Shown piece after piece: positions 42,422 through 54,165 of a DNA stretch of 64,000 bases. Both the position numbers and the translations under genes were made by a program. The DNA is from Histoplasma ohiense (Eukaryota; Ascomycota; Eurotiomycetes; Onygenales; Ajellomycetaceae): assembly GCA_017607445.1 (NCBI GenBank), contig JAEVHH010000002.1, positions 7,222,001-7,286,000 on the forward strand, given 5' to 3'. Within the stretch, counting starts at the first letter, position 1. The number at the start of each line of letters is the position of its first letter. Below the pieces are notes generated by a model. The model worked only from the letters and a program-made list of their open reading frames with translations, did no database searches and had not been told where the DNA came from.

Positions 42422-44569
42422 ATGCGCTCCACAGAAGTTACCCGTTTGGACCATGACCCCATCGCGCAACCGGATATGGCCTTTGGTGCAACTCTCCGGC
42501 ACTCCTTTCTATCGTCTAGTTCAAGAACGTGGATTACATCCCCGCAACTTAGCAATTCTGGAGAAAAGTTTTCTCCAGAAGCTTTCCTGGGAGTGACGAC
42601 CCACCTTTTGACGAATCCCAATATAAACTGTAGCCATGTTTTCCGAGCCGATATCTTATACGATAGCGCAGGCGTTCTACAAGATCAAAACCACAGGGAA
42701 AAAAACTTCTCTAATTCTCCCTCTAAAGGGATGGATGCTGAACAAACAAACAGAGATGCTCCATTTGCCATGCAACTGGGATCGTTTCCTGGCTTCCGCC
42801 TCACCAGGACTGTCGTAAGACGATTCGTCCCCAGAAAGCAAATAGATCGTCCAATAGAACAAACCTGTCACTTCTATGAAGGGATATGCAATGTAGATAT
42901 ATCAGATGCTTCGCGTATGGCGAAGCAACGCGGCCTTGTTGTTTACACCCCTCACATTCGCTCAGAAAGCGAGATGCCGTATTATCATCCATCAGTACGA
43001 GCATTAGCCCTGTCATACGATCTAAATTGTTCAGCCAAATCCGAAACCGAGGATTCAGGCACCCTCTCCATTCACTTCTCACCATTTACCCCTGAGCTTC
43101 CGCAGTCTATTGCATATCGCCTCCAACGGACGTTGCTGGCCCTTTTATCGACTCACTTACGCCTGTCGAGGAAACCCTTTGCTGCCGCTGGGCCGCCCAG
43201 ATCGAAAACGGCGGCTCCAAAGGATAACATCGTCCCACAACACGTTGTGCAGAATACCTATTCGCTATTGAAAGAAACGTATGCAGCACCTATAATGAAC
43301 AGTTGGGTTGAAACTACCGAACCTTCCAAGCACGTTTTCGAGGATATTGCGATCGCGGCCTTTCTAATTGAACTGTGGAGGGGCATGTACAGCTCACCTC
43401 TTTCTAAGGCAGAGAGCCATGCCAATGAGGCGGAAAATAGTCTTCCTGTTTTTCCTGGTTTCGTTGATATTGCATGTGGCAATGGCGTCTTGACGTACAT
43501 ACTACACGCAGAAGGGTATGACGGGTGGGGTTTCGATGCCCGCCAGAGGAAGTCATGGTCTACATTTCCCGCATCAACACAGGACCGCCTTAAACAAATT
43601 ATATGCATTCCCAAGCCGTTTAAAGATGCCCTTGAACAACACATGGGTGAAGACTCGAATCTGACATCCACCCAGAAGTCTCCATCTGACATTCACGACG
43701 GAATTTTCGACAAAAATACCTTCGTCATCTCCAACCACGCCGACGAATTGACAGTATGGACACCCCTCCTTGGCGCCCTCTCTAACCCTGAGAACCCTTT
43801 ACCATTTCTCGCAATCCCCTGTTGTTCACATGCTATATCCGGTATGCGCCATAGGTACCCAGCCCCCAAGTCACAGCCTAAGAAAAAGAATCCGAACAAA
43901 ACGTCTCGCGCAACAGAAATGCCCTCCAACACCAACACCAACAACATCAAAAATAACAACAGCGTCCATGTTATCAACAGCAGCACGAACGCCACCAGCC
44001 AGCAACAGCAGAAACCGGAAATGGAGGAAATATCACCAACAGCGGCAGCGGAGGCCGAAGAGCAACAAAACCTCCAACCTTCCATCGGCAACCTGAAGGA
44101 GCTCCGCGCCTTGAGACTCGAAGAGACCACAAACCCAGACTGCCAAAGTTCCGCGTACGCCTCCCTTACTGCGAAAGTCATGCTGGTGGCCAGAGACGCT
44201 GGGTATGGTTCTGATGTCGAAAAGACGCTGCTTCGCATCCCGAGTACGAGAAATGTTGGCATAGTTGGGGGCGTGAAGAGGATGAACCAGATGAACCAGA
44301 TGAATCAGATGAGTCGGATCATGGGCGTGACGAAGGGCGGGGAGACGGGAGTGGTGGAAGGAGAGGGCAAGGGAGAAAAAGCTGGTTCGGGTGTGGAGCT
44401 GGGCTTTGCGTTGGGTTTGGTGAAGAATATTAGCGATGTTGTGGAGCGGGAATGTAGAAGGGATGGGGGTCTGAGACTTGCGGCGAAGCTGTGGGTTGAG
44501 AGGTCGTTGCGGTTGCAGGAGCCTCAGGGGCGGGGGAGGTTGAAGGGGAGGGATGGCCATGTGCAATGA
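42422..44569 (+). CDS. TRM44: tRNA(Ser) Um44 2'-O-methyltransferase Trm44
   Basis: Single-exon protein of 715 residues from ATG 42422. It carries the Trm44 signature: FVDIACGNGVLTYILHAEGYDGWGFDARQRKSW, with the AdoMet-binding motif I at about residues 347-355. It is followed by FVISNHADELTVWTPLLGA, then FLAIPCCSHAISGMRHRYP with the double cysteine typical of the family. A low-complexity insert (Asn/Ser/Gln-rich, then Glu/Ala-rich) separates the latter from the C-terminal ALRLEETTNPDCQSSAYASLTAKVMLVARDAGY and RIPSTRNVGIVGG blocks. A (Met-Asn-Gln)3 tandem repeat is encoded at 44282-44308. Yeast Trm44 makes 2'-O-methyluridine at position 44 of tRNA-Ser in the cytoplasm. It is convergent with SMC5 (381-bp gap). 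Confidence 0.92.
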   Translation: MRSTEVTRLDHDPIAQPDMAFGATLRHSFLSSSSRTWITSPQLSNSGEKFSPEAFLGVTTHLLTNPNINCSHVFRADILYDSAGVLQDQNHREKNFSNSPSKGMDAEQTNRDAPFAMQLGSFPGFRLTRTVVRRFVPRKQIDRPIEQTCHFYEGICNVDISDASRMAKQRGLVVYTPHIRSESEMPYYHPSVRALALSYDLNCSAKSETEDSGTLSIHFSPFTPELPQSIAYRLQRTLLALLSTHLRLSRKPFAAAGPPRSKTAAPKDNIVPQHVVQNTYSLLKETYAAPIMNSWVETTEPSKHVFEDIAIAAFLIELWRGMYSSPLSKAESHANEAENSLPVFPGFVDIACGNGVLTYILHAEGYDGWGFDARQRKSWSTFPASTQDRLKQIICIPKPFKDALEQHMGEDSNLTSTQKSPSDIHDGIFDKNTFVISNHADELTVWTPLLGALSNPENPLPFLAIPCCSHAISGMRHRYPAPKSQPKKKNPNKTSRATEMPSNTNTNNIKNNNSVHVINSSTNATSQQQQKPEMEEISPTAAAEAEEQQNLQPSIGNLKELRALRLEETTNPDCQSSAYASLTAKVMLVARDAGYGSDVEKTLLRIPSTRNVGIVGGVKRMNQMNQMNQMSRIMGVTKGGETGVVEGEGKGEKAGSGVELGFALGLVKNISDVVERECRRDGGLRLAAKLWVERSLRLQEPQGRGRLKGRDGHVQ

Positions 44570-44950
44570 TGTAGATCGATAGTGAGTGATATGGTTAGTT
44601 AGTATCGTAGTCAGGCCTTCTGCGAGAGCCTGAGGGATATTGCTATTTTAGGAACCATGTCTTTTCCCCGTCTATTTGTGCACGCCTAGCGTCATTATTA
44701 TTTAAGCTCCTTTCTACATAGTTACAAGTGACTGACAATATATCAATTATATTTCGATCAAATCGTTAGATATCAACAAAAGCCCAGGTTCTGGAAACCG
44801 TGCAAGCGAGTCTCCCAATAAAAACCATAAAAAAAAAAAACTCCAGGATGACTCTTCATCTAAAATAGCCACTCGAAGAGTGTCCAAATCATATCATTCA
44901 ATGGATATCAGGCACACACACAGCGCTGATCCCCTTTAACAATTAATTTC
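44570..44950. other. convergent 3' flanks of TRM44 and SMC5
   Basis: 381 bp of AT-rich 3' untranslated sequence; nothing else seen. Confidence 0.6.
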
Positions 44951-47900
44951 TCACGCCCCAATGTCAATCTCCTCCACCCCGCCACCAATCTCCCTCCCTT
45001 TCCCCTTGCCTCTCGCCTTCAAGACATCTTTCATCCTCAAGACACATTTTCCAAAATCCATCTGCTGATAATTCTCTGGAACATACTCCCCACTCACGAT
45101 ACATAACACCTTCATCCCCCTCTTATACTTCAGCCCACTAAGCAGCTTGGGCGTGATGAGGAAATATTGGCCCCCGCCATCTCCACCAGTCTCACCCGAA
45201 GCACATGCAATATCTACCATGCGCTCATGCACCATCCGCTCGTTTCGCGGGTCCATGCCCTGGTTGATTTCATCCACGACACGGAACGGCGAGGCTGAAA
45301 GCGACTGTAGAGCCATGAGGTAGAAAATCGTGCTGACCGCCCGTTCCCCACCAGATTGCCTATGCGCGTCCAGGACGGAGAAGTTTTCGTTTTCGCGGAA
45401 CCTCACTTGGATGCGGATGGACCACTGATCGAAGTCATTTGTGCGATTCGTACCGCCGTTGCCGTTATCGGTCTGAGTAGCGCTAAGCGCAAAGTTCTCG
45501 TGTTCTGGCGTGACATCTTCCGCCTTGTCGATGCTCACCTGCCCTGCGCAGCCGATGCGGGAGAAGGAATCGGCAAAGGCATCGCTGATTCTTTTCACGA
45601 GGTTTTCGAGTCTAGGTTCCCACTGGCCTCGAACTTCAGCGATTGCTTCGTCCAGCTCATTGAGGTTTTGCTGGAACTCAGTAAGGTGTTCTTTGAGTTT
45701 GTCGATGCGCTCTTGGCGCAGTTCAAACTCTTTAATCACGTTGCTATTACCTTCACCAGCAAGTTCGAGAGCTGCTCTTTCAGAGTCAATGTCGGCCTCG
45801 AGCTGATCAACGGTGTAGCTCTTGATTGTTTCGACAAGCTCCCTTATTTCACCCGTCTGCATGTCTGGGTCGGCACTGACGTAGTCTGCAAATTCTTTAA
45901 AATCATGACGGCACTTGTCCACCCGCTCCTTCAATTTGCTACATCCCTTTATAGCATCCTCGACTTCTGCCTTTTTACTCTCGAGCATTTGGTTTACTTC
46001 CGAGTTCCTCTCCTGTAGGGTGTCAAGGTCGGATACAGCTTCAAGGAGATTAACTTCCACTAAAGCAAGATCCTCAATCAAATGTTGGAATTCATCGACA
46101 TAATTCTACAGGACAGTTAGCATCGGAAAAGGTCCGCCATTCATCGGGGAAACTTACAGCATACTCTAGAGCTCTGGCAGCCTTTTCAAGGGAAAGCTGA
46201 TCCTGTTTGTCACGAAGTGCTTCAACTCTCCGTCTCACACCGACTATCGCAGCTTCTGATGCTCGGAGTTTATCCTCTTGCTGAGCTAGAAGAGGAGTTA
46301 GCGAATGAATGGGGACATGGAAGTCGCAAAGCTTACCTTTTTTAGTAGGCAGAGCCTTATAATTTGTTAGAGCAGTTTGCTTCGCTGCCTTTTCCGACTC
46401 CAGATCTATCTGTATGGCCATTACTGTTAGCGGATATTCGGAGACCCCGTGTCCAGGGTGAGATTTGTACCTTTCGTTCCTGTGCATCTTGGTGTCGCCT
46501 TCTTAAAGTTGCCAGGGCATCCTTGTGCTCATCAAACACTCCTTGGAAGGAATCCACTTCCTTTTGCAATTCCTTTATCTTATTCTCTATGATGCTTCTG
46601 GCGGAGAGATCGGCGGGCTGGTTCGTCCAAAATTGGGCAGGCTTAAGCTGCCGAACTCGAGTCGAAATGGCGCTTGGTCCGTATTCGCGTCTCCGTGTAA
46701 CCTGATATGACTGACGACCGGTCACCCAGCTACTAATTGGGCTGTTTGTCATCCTTGTATACTCATCGTCGGTGATATCTCGACGAGCTATAGGCGTCCG
46801 GTTCAATCTGTTTTCGCTGCAGAGCATGGCCACGACAGGCTCGGGACCGGATAATAAATCTTTAGCCCAACAGTCGAATCCCAAAGAGTGAAGCTCCTCG
46901 TCTGTTATTGGAGCTTGGAGGTCAGATAGTGTAGTAGTAGAAACCTTCAAACTAATGTCATGAAGTCTTAATTCGTTAAATACTCGCTGTAGCGTCCTAA
47001 AATCAGGTCGAGACTGAACTGTGAAGGTCAACAGGTCAGTCCTTTGGAATAGCGATTCCATCGCGTTTGCGTATGCAGGATCCTTTATAGAGCATTCTAC
47101 AAGTGGTGGGCCAAAGACCGTGCTTTGGAACTCTGTTCGATTTGCTTTTATCCATGCCCATGCTTTGGCAGTGTCTGCAGACAAATTTTTGAGCTTCTCC
47201 TCCTGTCGTCCACTCTCAGAGTTTAGATTCTCCAGACGTTCATTTTCTCTCGCAATTTTCTGAGTCGCAAGATCGCAGTCCCTAGAAGCTTTATTTTTGG
47301 CGTCGTGGACATTTCTCATCTCCTCCTCGATAGCCCTAATATGACGCACGCTCTCCCGCTACAGATAAATCAGCCAATGTGCCAAAAAGAAAACGAAGGC
47401 GGTTAACAACAAGAGCAAATCTTACAATTTTCTCGGTATAGGCAGCGGCATCATATTCAACCGGCTCCTCCTCCATTTGTCGCGTGAGTTTGTTAATGAT
47501 CTGCTGAGACCTTTTCAAATTATCCCTATGTGTCAACGCACCCTTTTTCTCTGCTTCGATTTGCACATCCAAGTCTTTTATATCCTCCTGTGTCTTTTCA
47601 AGTTTTAGGGCACCGTCCGCCACCAATCCCTCTTGTGCAGCAGCCAATTCTCGTTTCTGCGTAACAACAGTTTGGAGTTCCTGAAAATATTTCTTTTTTT
47701 CATTAACCGACTTGAGAGCAGGGGCTAGCTGGTTTTCTAGATTATCATGCTCTTGTTGAAGAGTCCGTCGTGCCCGTTGCGCCTCTTTAAAAGCTTGGAC
47801 AGCCTCTTGATACCTTGGCACTGGCCGGGAGCGCTCCAGCACGGCAATCTTTTTCTGTATCCGAGCACGCTGAAGCATTCTCTGCACGTCTTCCCGTTGC

Positions 47901-48969
47901 ATTTCTTGGCGATTTACTAAATTTGCCAATTGTTCGCGTTCTCCGGCGTTAGCAGCCAGCAATTTCTTCTGTTCAGCACGTAGGGATTTCAAATCTTCAT
48001 GCCATTGTAGCATTTGGGGGCCAGCTGCTGCTCGCTGGGTTGAGTGTAATAATTCAATTGGCGAAAGCGCAGCGAACTCAGCTACCTTGTCTTGGGGCAA
48101 AAACTGGCAGAGGTTGTCGATTTGGATAGAAAATGACTTAGCAAGCTCAAGGACAGATGCTTTCGACGAGGGCTTCCCATTGATCATAAACGTGCTTTTG
48201 TTACCCTTCCTTACGATGGTCCTGCGGATGACTGGATTTTCACGATGATTTCTTCTTTTAGCTAGCTCAATTTCAATGGTGGCTTCTTCACAGCCATGTT
48301 TAACAAATTCAGCTGGGTCCTTCGCTCTTCCGAGATGCTGTAGTAACCGGTTTTTTGTTAGCATATTGTGTAATTTTCGCAAATTAAGAGCCTCAGAAAC
48401 CGCTCATATTCGATAAATATGTAGAAAATAAGGTGCTTTACCTGTGGGCCCCATCCAAGTCCTAGGCAAATCGCACACACAAGAGTACTCTTCCCTGTTC
48501 CATTGGGTCCAATGACCATATTGAGTCTCGGTCCGGGGAAGAACTCCGCAGAGGTATATGTAACAAAATCCCTAAGTTTCACTCTCACAATCGACCCAGG
48601 TCGATGTTCGGGATTCGGCCCATTCCCGTGGGAGCTTTCCTGTCTGCCGCCCGCGCTCCGCTTCGCACGAGAGCCGCGCACAGTCTTGACAGAGGGAGGA
48701 CGGAGCGTGTTGGTGGACGTTGCCATTCCGTTTGCCCCGGAAGATATGTCATCTCTATCATCTTCCGACGTACCATTCGCGTCGCTTTTGTCATTTTCGT
48801 GATCATTAGGTGCTGCAAGGCGGATACGTTTACTACCGTTAGACACTTGGGAAAAGGGAGTGCCGTCTCGCGAGATTCGCGAAGCCCTATCACTATTGGG
48901 ACTATTGCTGTCGGATTCCGGAGCATCAGCACGCTGTCGCCGCTGCGGGAGAGGTGTAAGGGAAGGCAT
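44951..48969 (-). CDS. SMC5: SMC5, Smc5/6 complex ATPase
   Basis: Six exons: 48969-48442, 48337-47426, 47358-46471, 46409-46337, 46285-46165 (or -46158) and 46106-44951; introns of 104, 67, 61, 51 and about 51-58 bp. About 1225 residues. After a disordered N-terminus, the Walker A GPNGTGKST (about 154-162) and GLGWGPQ join to HLGRAKDPAEFVKHG, then LCQFLPQDKV. A long coiled coil surrounds the hinge, and the C-terminal ATPase half has QSGGERAVSTIFYLMALQ, FRVVDEINQGMDPRNERMVHERMV and QYFLITPKLL. Smc5/6 acts in homologous recombination and replication-fork stability. The exon 5/6 junction is ambiguous. The GTAAGT donor restores conserved coiled-coil residues but runs into TGA after ten sense codons; an upstream GTATGC donor keeps the frame open. 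An open frame extends upstream of ATG 48969 without another ATG. Confidence 0.9.
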
Positions 48970-49532
48970 GTTGCTTTTGAAAGTCGCTGGGTGCCGGCGG
49001 CTCCAGTCTGTTCTTGTTGGCGCTGGGAATGCTGGACCAGAAATGCAATTACTGTCCAAGTTCGCGACGGCGTGAGACGCGTTGAAGACGTGCTAGTCTA
49101 TATGGTCTTGGCATGGGTTATGAAAGTAAAAAAACATAAAAGAAAACTAAAAAGAACTGGATTTGTAAAAATCGGAGTGTAAAATGACTATCTTATCGAG
49201 GGAGATGAATATATAAAGCAAATTTAATATGATAAGTTGTGTAAAAGAATTGATTTGTTCATATTACGATGAGACAACGATTACTGATTGAATTTCATGA
49301 TCATTTCGCTTATTAAACAATAAATTAAACTAAAATAGTGCTAGTGTATATGACTAATATGCTAGGTCGAATTATTATATTCACCCATTGACCGCAGTCG
49401 ACCACGCAAGATGAAATGTATACTGTCGCGCTCCCTTTTCATACTGGGTACGGGTTTATGAAACAGACGCCTTCATCTTCACAGCGCAAAGCTGAGGCGA
49501 CGCTCTAAGTCACTTTTTGGGTATATGAGCGA
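48970..49532. other. SMC5 upstream region
   Basis: Promoter region of SMC5, becoming AT-rich beyond 49.1 kb. No gene seen before the pseudogene relic that follows. Confidence 0.5.
49077..49082. promoter_or_regulatory. MluI cell-cycle box (ACGCGT) upstream of SMC5
   Basis: ACGCGT about 108 bp before the SMC5 ATG. This is the core site of the MBF (Mbp1/Swi6) G1/S regulator, which controls many replication and repair genes in ascomycetes; regulation of SMC5 here is inferred from position only. Confidence 0.45.
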
Positions 49533-50520
49533 ATGTGCGCTCACTTCGCGTTGAGAATCAAGTCACCAACAAACTCTACGCTTATGCCTTGCCTGGTCTC
49601 TCTGGAACCATCTCGCAAACCACAGGAACCCGACGACGATCTCGCCCAGCTGCAACGTCAATCGACATGGCTGAAGCTCAGTGGGCCGCCACCAGCATAT
49701 TGGGACAATCTGTCGAAAATTTGGTTGACCAAAGAAACTTTGCAAGAATTTGACCGACATAACAGCCCTTTAACCAGGATCCTTGAATCAGGACAACGTC
49801 CTTATCAGCCACTAACTTGACAACCCCAGGCAGCGCTCAAGCATCATTGCCAGACACTTGCTGTTGAGTCATTGAACATCTGCAAGCCTAAGAGCCTTAA
49901 GGAGATAAAGAGGCTGTCCAGGCGGGGTGGGCCTGTCAGACCTTAGGAATGTATGTAATGATAGCAATATGTTATCACCCATGCTGACGCCTCAGCTCAG
50001 TTCCCAAATCCTCGTATCCCTTTCATCAATCGATGAGTGCAAGCAACTCAGGCCGCCAAAAGCGACATGACCATAGTGACAATAAGGCCACTTCAAAGGC
50101 CTCAAGCACTACTGTCTAATAATCGGAATTTTCAGCAAAATCTGGCTGATCACGGTGTCTATCCCCCTGGATATAAGTACCCTGATGGCCAGAAACCAAC
50201 AAAACCAAATAATTGGCTTGAGCTCAATGAATGACTTGTGGGACTCCCAACTTCCCTCAGCAAGTCACTCCGAAATTAAGCCTCTGGCCACATGAGTACG
50301 TGAATAACGACAACTCGCAAGATCGAAGAACGAGAGACTGGCTCAGTAGACAGCAGCGTGGCAGTTGTACAGATTCTCTCACAGATGCGCCGAAAACTCC
50401 CATCCTTGGGCGACCAGAGATGGATTACTCAAGGGAGGTGCAAGTAGTCAGCAAAAAATGGCCCGATCCTGTCCCAAGGCCAAGGGCGGAAGGGGTTAGT
50501 CAAGTTATTCTCGAGAAATG
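49533..50520 (+). pseudogene. decayed copy of a repeated fungal gene family (PPAYWDNLSKIWLTK type)
   Basis: A frame starting near 49533 reads GPPPAYWDNLSKIWLTKETLQEFDRHN, stops at TGA 49818-49820, and continues in the same frame to KSLKEIKRLSRRGGP before a frameshift; LSDLRN follows in another frame. A later frame (50037-50234) reads NFQQNLADHGVYPPGYKYPDGQKPTKPNNW. These blocks, in this order, recall multi-copy hypothetical proteins of filamentous ascomycetes whose C-terminal part is, I believe, the DUF7924 domain. That domain is not recognisable here, so the copy is truncated as well as broken by stops and shifts. The parent family is of unknown function and often amplified, so this may be a relic of a mobile or recently expanded gene. 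The outer limits are approximate. Confidence 0.65.
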
Positions 50521-51717
50521 AAAGCTTCATTGTAGTAGGATTGCCAGCCGGCGAAAATATTCAGGAATAAAAACTCCCGCGTACACACGAATATTTGGTT
50601 ACATCAACCTTGAAGCAGACAATTTTTTTAGAACGCTATCAACTCATTCTTTTATCCAAAATGGACCCCCCCATGTCATAATGCCCCTAGATAGATAAAC
50701 TTAGGCCTGCTGGTCTCCCCGGTATATATATTCTGTACTTTCAATCTCTGTTGCTGATCAAATATTTATCCACCGCCCCAAATCTAGCATAATAATAAGA
50801 ATCGCCAATGCCTACCACATAAGCTTTCTTAATTTGTTGTCAGGATTAAGCAGCTAGCCATTATCCCAAGGTTTCGCGAAGGCTTTAGCCCATTGGCATG
50901 TATTACAGTACATCGCACCCACTAATAATTTCGGGGCATGTGTCGAAGAAGTAGAGGTCCATCTTACCAATGTATATAATGTTTTTTTGTAAATAGGGGC
51001 GGTAATCGCGACTGGCTGGCGAAAGCCCGATGATAATTCTAACCTACTCGATTTGCTTATCCATGGACCTACTAATCAAGCAAATAATCATTGTTCAAAT
51101 CCAAATCAATGAAAGCTGATGAAACCTATAACATAAGGATGAGACAAGATAGAGACAAGAAACAAAAGGGAACTGAGGAACAAAATGAAACAAAACAAAA
51201 ACATCTTAACAGCACGCAGCTAATGAGACTCCTCCGTGTCTTAACGTGGTTTAAATTTGGAATATACGCCGTATGGTTACATATAGTTATATCAAACTAG
51301 AACTACATTATGAGAGAAGTTCCGTTAAACAAATACATTAGAAGCCTTTTTGCCTCTTCACCTTAACCCAGTCGTTGTCAGCTCATGGGACCCATTGTCA
51401 CGGTGTATCTTCCTTTGCCAGTTCGACTTTCGACTTCAAATAGAGGGGGTGCTAATGATATTATTCATGCAGAAAAAATCAAAAAAGAGTAGTGAAAGGT
51501 CAGAAGGAAGAGGAACCCCTCGTCCATCCTGGTAGCAAAGTAGAAAAGTAAGAAAGCCATGAAAACAAACTATGTTCGACAAACGATAAACGACGCTTCG
51601 AGGGCTAGAGAAGATAAACCAAATAAGGAAGAAATGAGAACTGGGAAAATGGGAAACAGAAGACAAGTGCACAGAAGAAAGCATGCATTTCCCTCAGTCA
51701 TGATAGCTGAGTCTAAG

Positions 51718-51753
<36 letters not shown>

Positions 51754-52378
51754 AAGGAGGTTATACAGGCAAGGGAGCCAGAAGTTCCGTGAGTGAAAAG
51801 AACAGTGTACAAACAAATGAAAATGGGTGATATCGCAAGGTCGACTCTCAAGCTGCGATTGAAGTTCGCATGGGAGAGAGATAAAATGAAAATTCATCGC
51901 GTTCAGCGAAAGTATACCGTGTGTGTGCATATGCATGAACGGTGGAGGGATTGTTTCTTTTAAAAAAAAAAAAAAAAACCCCGAAATACGACAGTAGATA
52001 TAAAGAGTCATATGGCGGATGTTCCGTGGCAAGGAAGGAAACCGTACGCACTGTTCCACGACCCTCTCTCTTCTTTCGCCGTTAAGGCGGAATCAGAAGT
52101 GCAATCTTCTCGAAAGGATTTACGGGAACGGAAAAGAAAGGAACCCTTTGTCCCCTGCAGACTGGCCCATACGAAAATCGAATAGGAAGATAATAGAAAT
52201 GAAAAGAAAACACCAGCAGACCAATTGCCTGAAAAGAAGGAAAAGTGGTGATTAAAAATACCATTGCCCAAGAGATCCCATCGAGGATTCTACCATTCGT
52301 CCTCAAACGCCGCATTTTTCCTCCATCACCAAAACCCAAAATATATGACGTGATGTGATACGAGAACAAGAGTAATTT
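50521..52378. other. AT-rich intergenic region with A35 tract
   Basis: Downstream side of the RGS gene. It contains A35 (51718-51752) and A15 (51963-51977) and no supported gene. Confidence 0.5.
51718..51752. repeat. poly(A) tract, A35
   Basis: Longest homopolymer in the window, read directly. Confidence 0.95.
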
Positions 52379-54165
52379 TCAGAAATAATTGCGGTTGGGT
52401 ATGGAGAGAAATATAGCGACGAGGAGGGTGGTTACGATGACAGCTACGGTAGAAGTGCGGAGAAGGATAAGGAGGTGTATGCGACGAAGCACCGGGTCTT
52501 GGATCCTGGTATCTGGGTCGAAAACTTTTTGGAAGAATTTGCGTTTCTCATAAGTGGGTATCCAGGGCTCGTCCTCGTACGAATTGCTTTCGCCGATGCT
52601 TGCGAAGAGCTTGGATTCCATCCCTAGTTTTAGTCGCACGTGTTCGTCTTCGTCGGAGAAGAGTTCCCAGGGATGCAGATGGCGGCGATTGAGGAAGAGG
52701 AAGAGCTGTAATAAAGTGTAAGCTTTGAGGTTATGTCTTGACTTGTTTATCAAAGAAGGCTGGAAGGACCACATCCCACCAATCCTTCCCTTTCGTTTGA
52801 CTGCCAGAAGAATAACAAAGACATAATAGAACTTACAATGCATGCACCGTCCCAGGACGTTAGAAAAATAATTAGGCCGGGCAAGAGACTTAACGCTGAG
52901 ATCATCCTCCAGGCCCGTGTGGCGGAACTGAATATTGGAAGAATACCAGCTACCAGGCCAAAAAACATCGCGGTACAACTGAGAATGCGAGACGCGATAA
53001 CCCGATGGCGGTTACAATTATTCATGGTCCAGCGAATAAAATTAGGGTGAGATTGCTGGCGGAGGGTCCATTCCACTTGCGATGCCACCTGTTTAAACGC
53101 TGATGGATGTGTTGTGCAAGCCAGGGCGCGCATTAGATCATCCCTTTCCTGAGAGGTCAAATTCAACTGCCTGCTCGCGCCATCTGCAATATATGTCGCG
53201 TAAATTCTGCTGAGCTCTTTTCGATATGGTTGTGAGAAGTCTGGTGTTTGATGATCATCGGGCTGTTCTCTCTTTATCATTCGTTTCGTATCACCCAATG
53301 TTAGGTGTGGATTGTTATTTGCAGCGGCGGATGACGACCCTGACTTTGCGAAATCGACGTTTTCGGCCGCTCGGTCAGATGAGTTTTCATTTCCGCCCGC
53401 CTCTACGCGTGGGCTTGAGTTACCCTCAACCTTCCCTGTTCTCGACGGAGTTCTCCAGTCGCCATCACTATCAATGGGACTTCGTGGTGGTGTGCTGAAA
53501 GGTGCAGTATGGATAGATGCGGGAAGATGAGTAAATTCGGATTGTCCTTCAGTAATGATAGTTACAGCTGGGGAGAGTGGTTCAGTTGGGGTGGGTTGGG
53601 ATGAAGTGCCTCCCCGTCGCTTCTCCCTTCCAACCCACTCTGGTGAGAGCTGTCTTTGGCTCTCGGCGATTAAGGCGAAACGTCGGGCATAGTCGCGATA
53701 CCATAGGAAAAATTGCAAGTTCTCCGCATTCCGTTCAACATATTTTAAATAGTTCATAAAATCCCGAAGAGTGCATGGCTAGAATGGTAGTTCGTCAGCG
53801 ACACAAATCTGGTCGATTTCTTTTCCAATAAATATATATATATAGTTACACTTTTTGTATATCCTATGTAAAAGAGAAAACGGGGCTGTCAAACGAGCTC
53901 GATGGATACCTCTGAAACTGAGGGGGAAAGAATGGTGCACATTTATATATACAGTGGGTATCGCATGATAAAAGTATATACGGTTGGTACTTACAGGACA
54001 AGTACAGCTACCAATGATCATATCAAACGATAACCCTTCTTGAGCACGCCATGCGCCTGGTAGTTTTGTTACTCGCGACTCCTTGTTTGTCCTGTGTGCG
54101 CCAGTTACCCTCGTCGCAGGGTCACTGGAAGCAGGATAGGAGCGCTGAAAAATACGACACGCCAT
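52379..54165 (-). CDS. RGS-domain membrane protein
   Basis: Three exons: 54165-53995, 53778-52837 and 52705-52379; introns of 216 and 131 bp; 479 residues. The first junction makes GSCTCP-PCTLRDFMNYLKYVERNAENLQFFLWYRDYARRF, the start of an RGS domain. That domain is interrupted by a Ser/Pro-rich insertion (about residues 95-235) and resumes with KELSRIYATYIADGASRQLNLTSQERDDL...HPSAFKQVASQVEWTLRQQSHPNFIRW. At least three hydrophobic segments follow: about 319-340, 349-377 across the second junction, and 449-472. RGS domains accelerate GTP hydrolysis by G-alpha subunits; a membrane-anchored form would act at a membrane on heterotrimeric G proteins. Filamentous fungi have several RGS proteins and I cannot assign the exact orthologue. 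The 216-bp intron could hide a small extra exon, though the frame is intact without it. Confidence 0.82.

Noticed and set aside
45356..46018. Plus-strand 220-codon frame opposite the SMC5 C-terminal exon
   Set aside because: Shadow of the SMC5 coiled-coil coding strand; no independent features.
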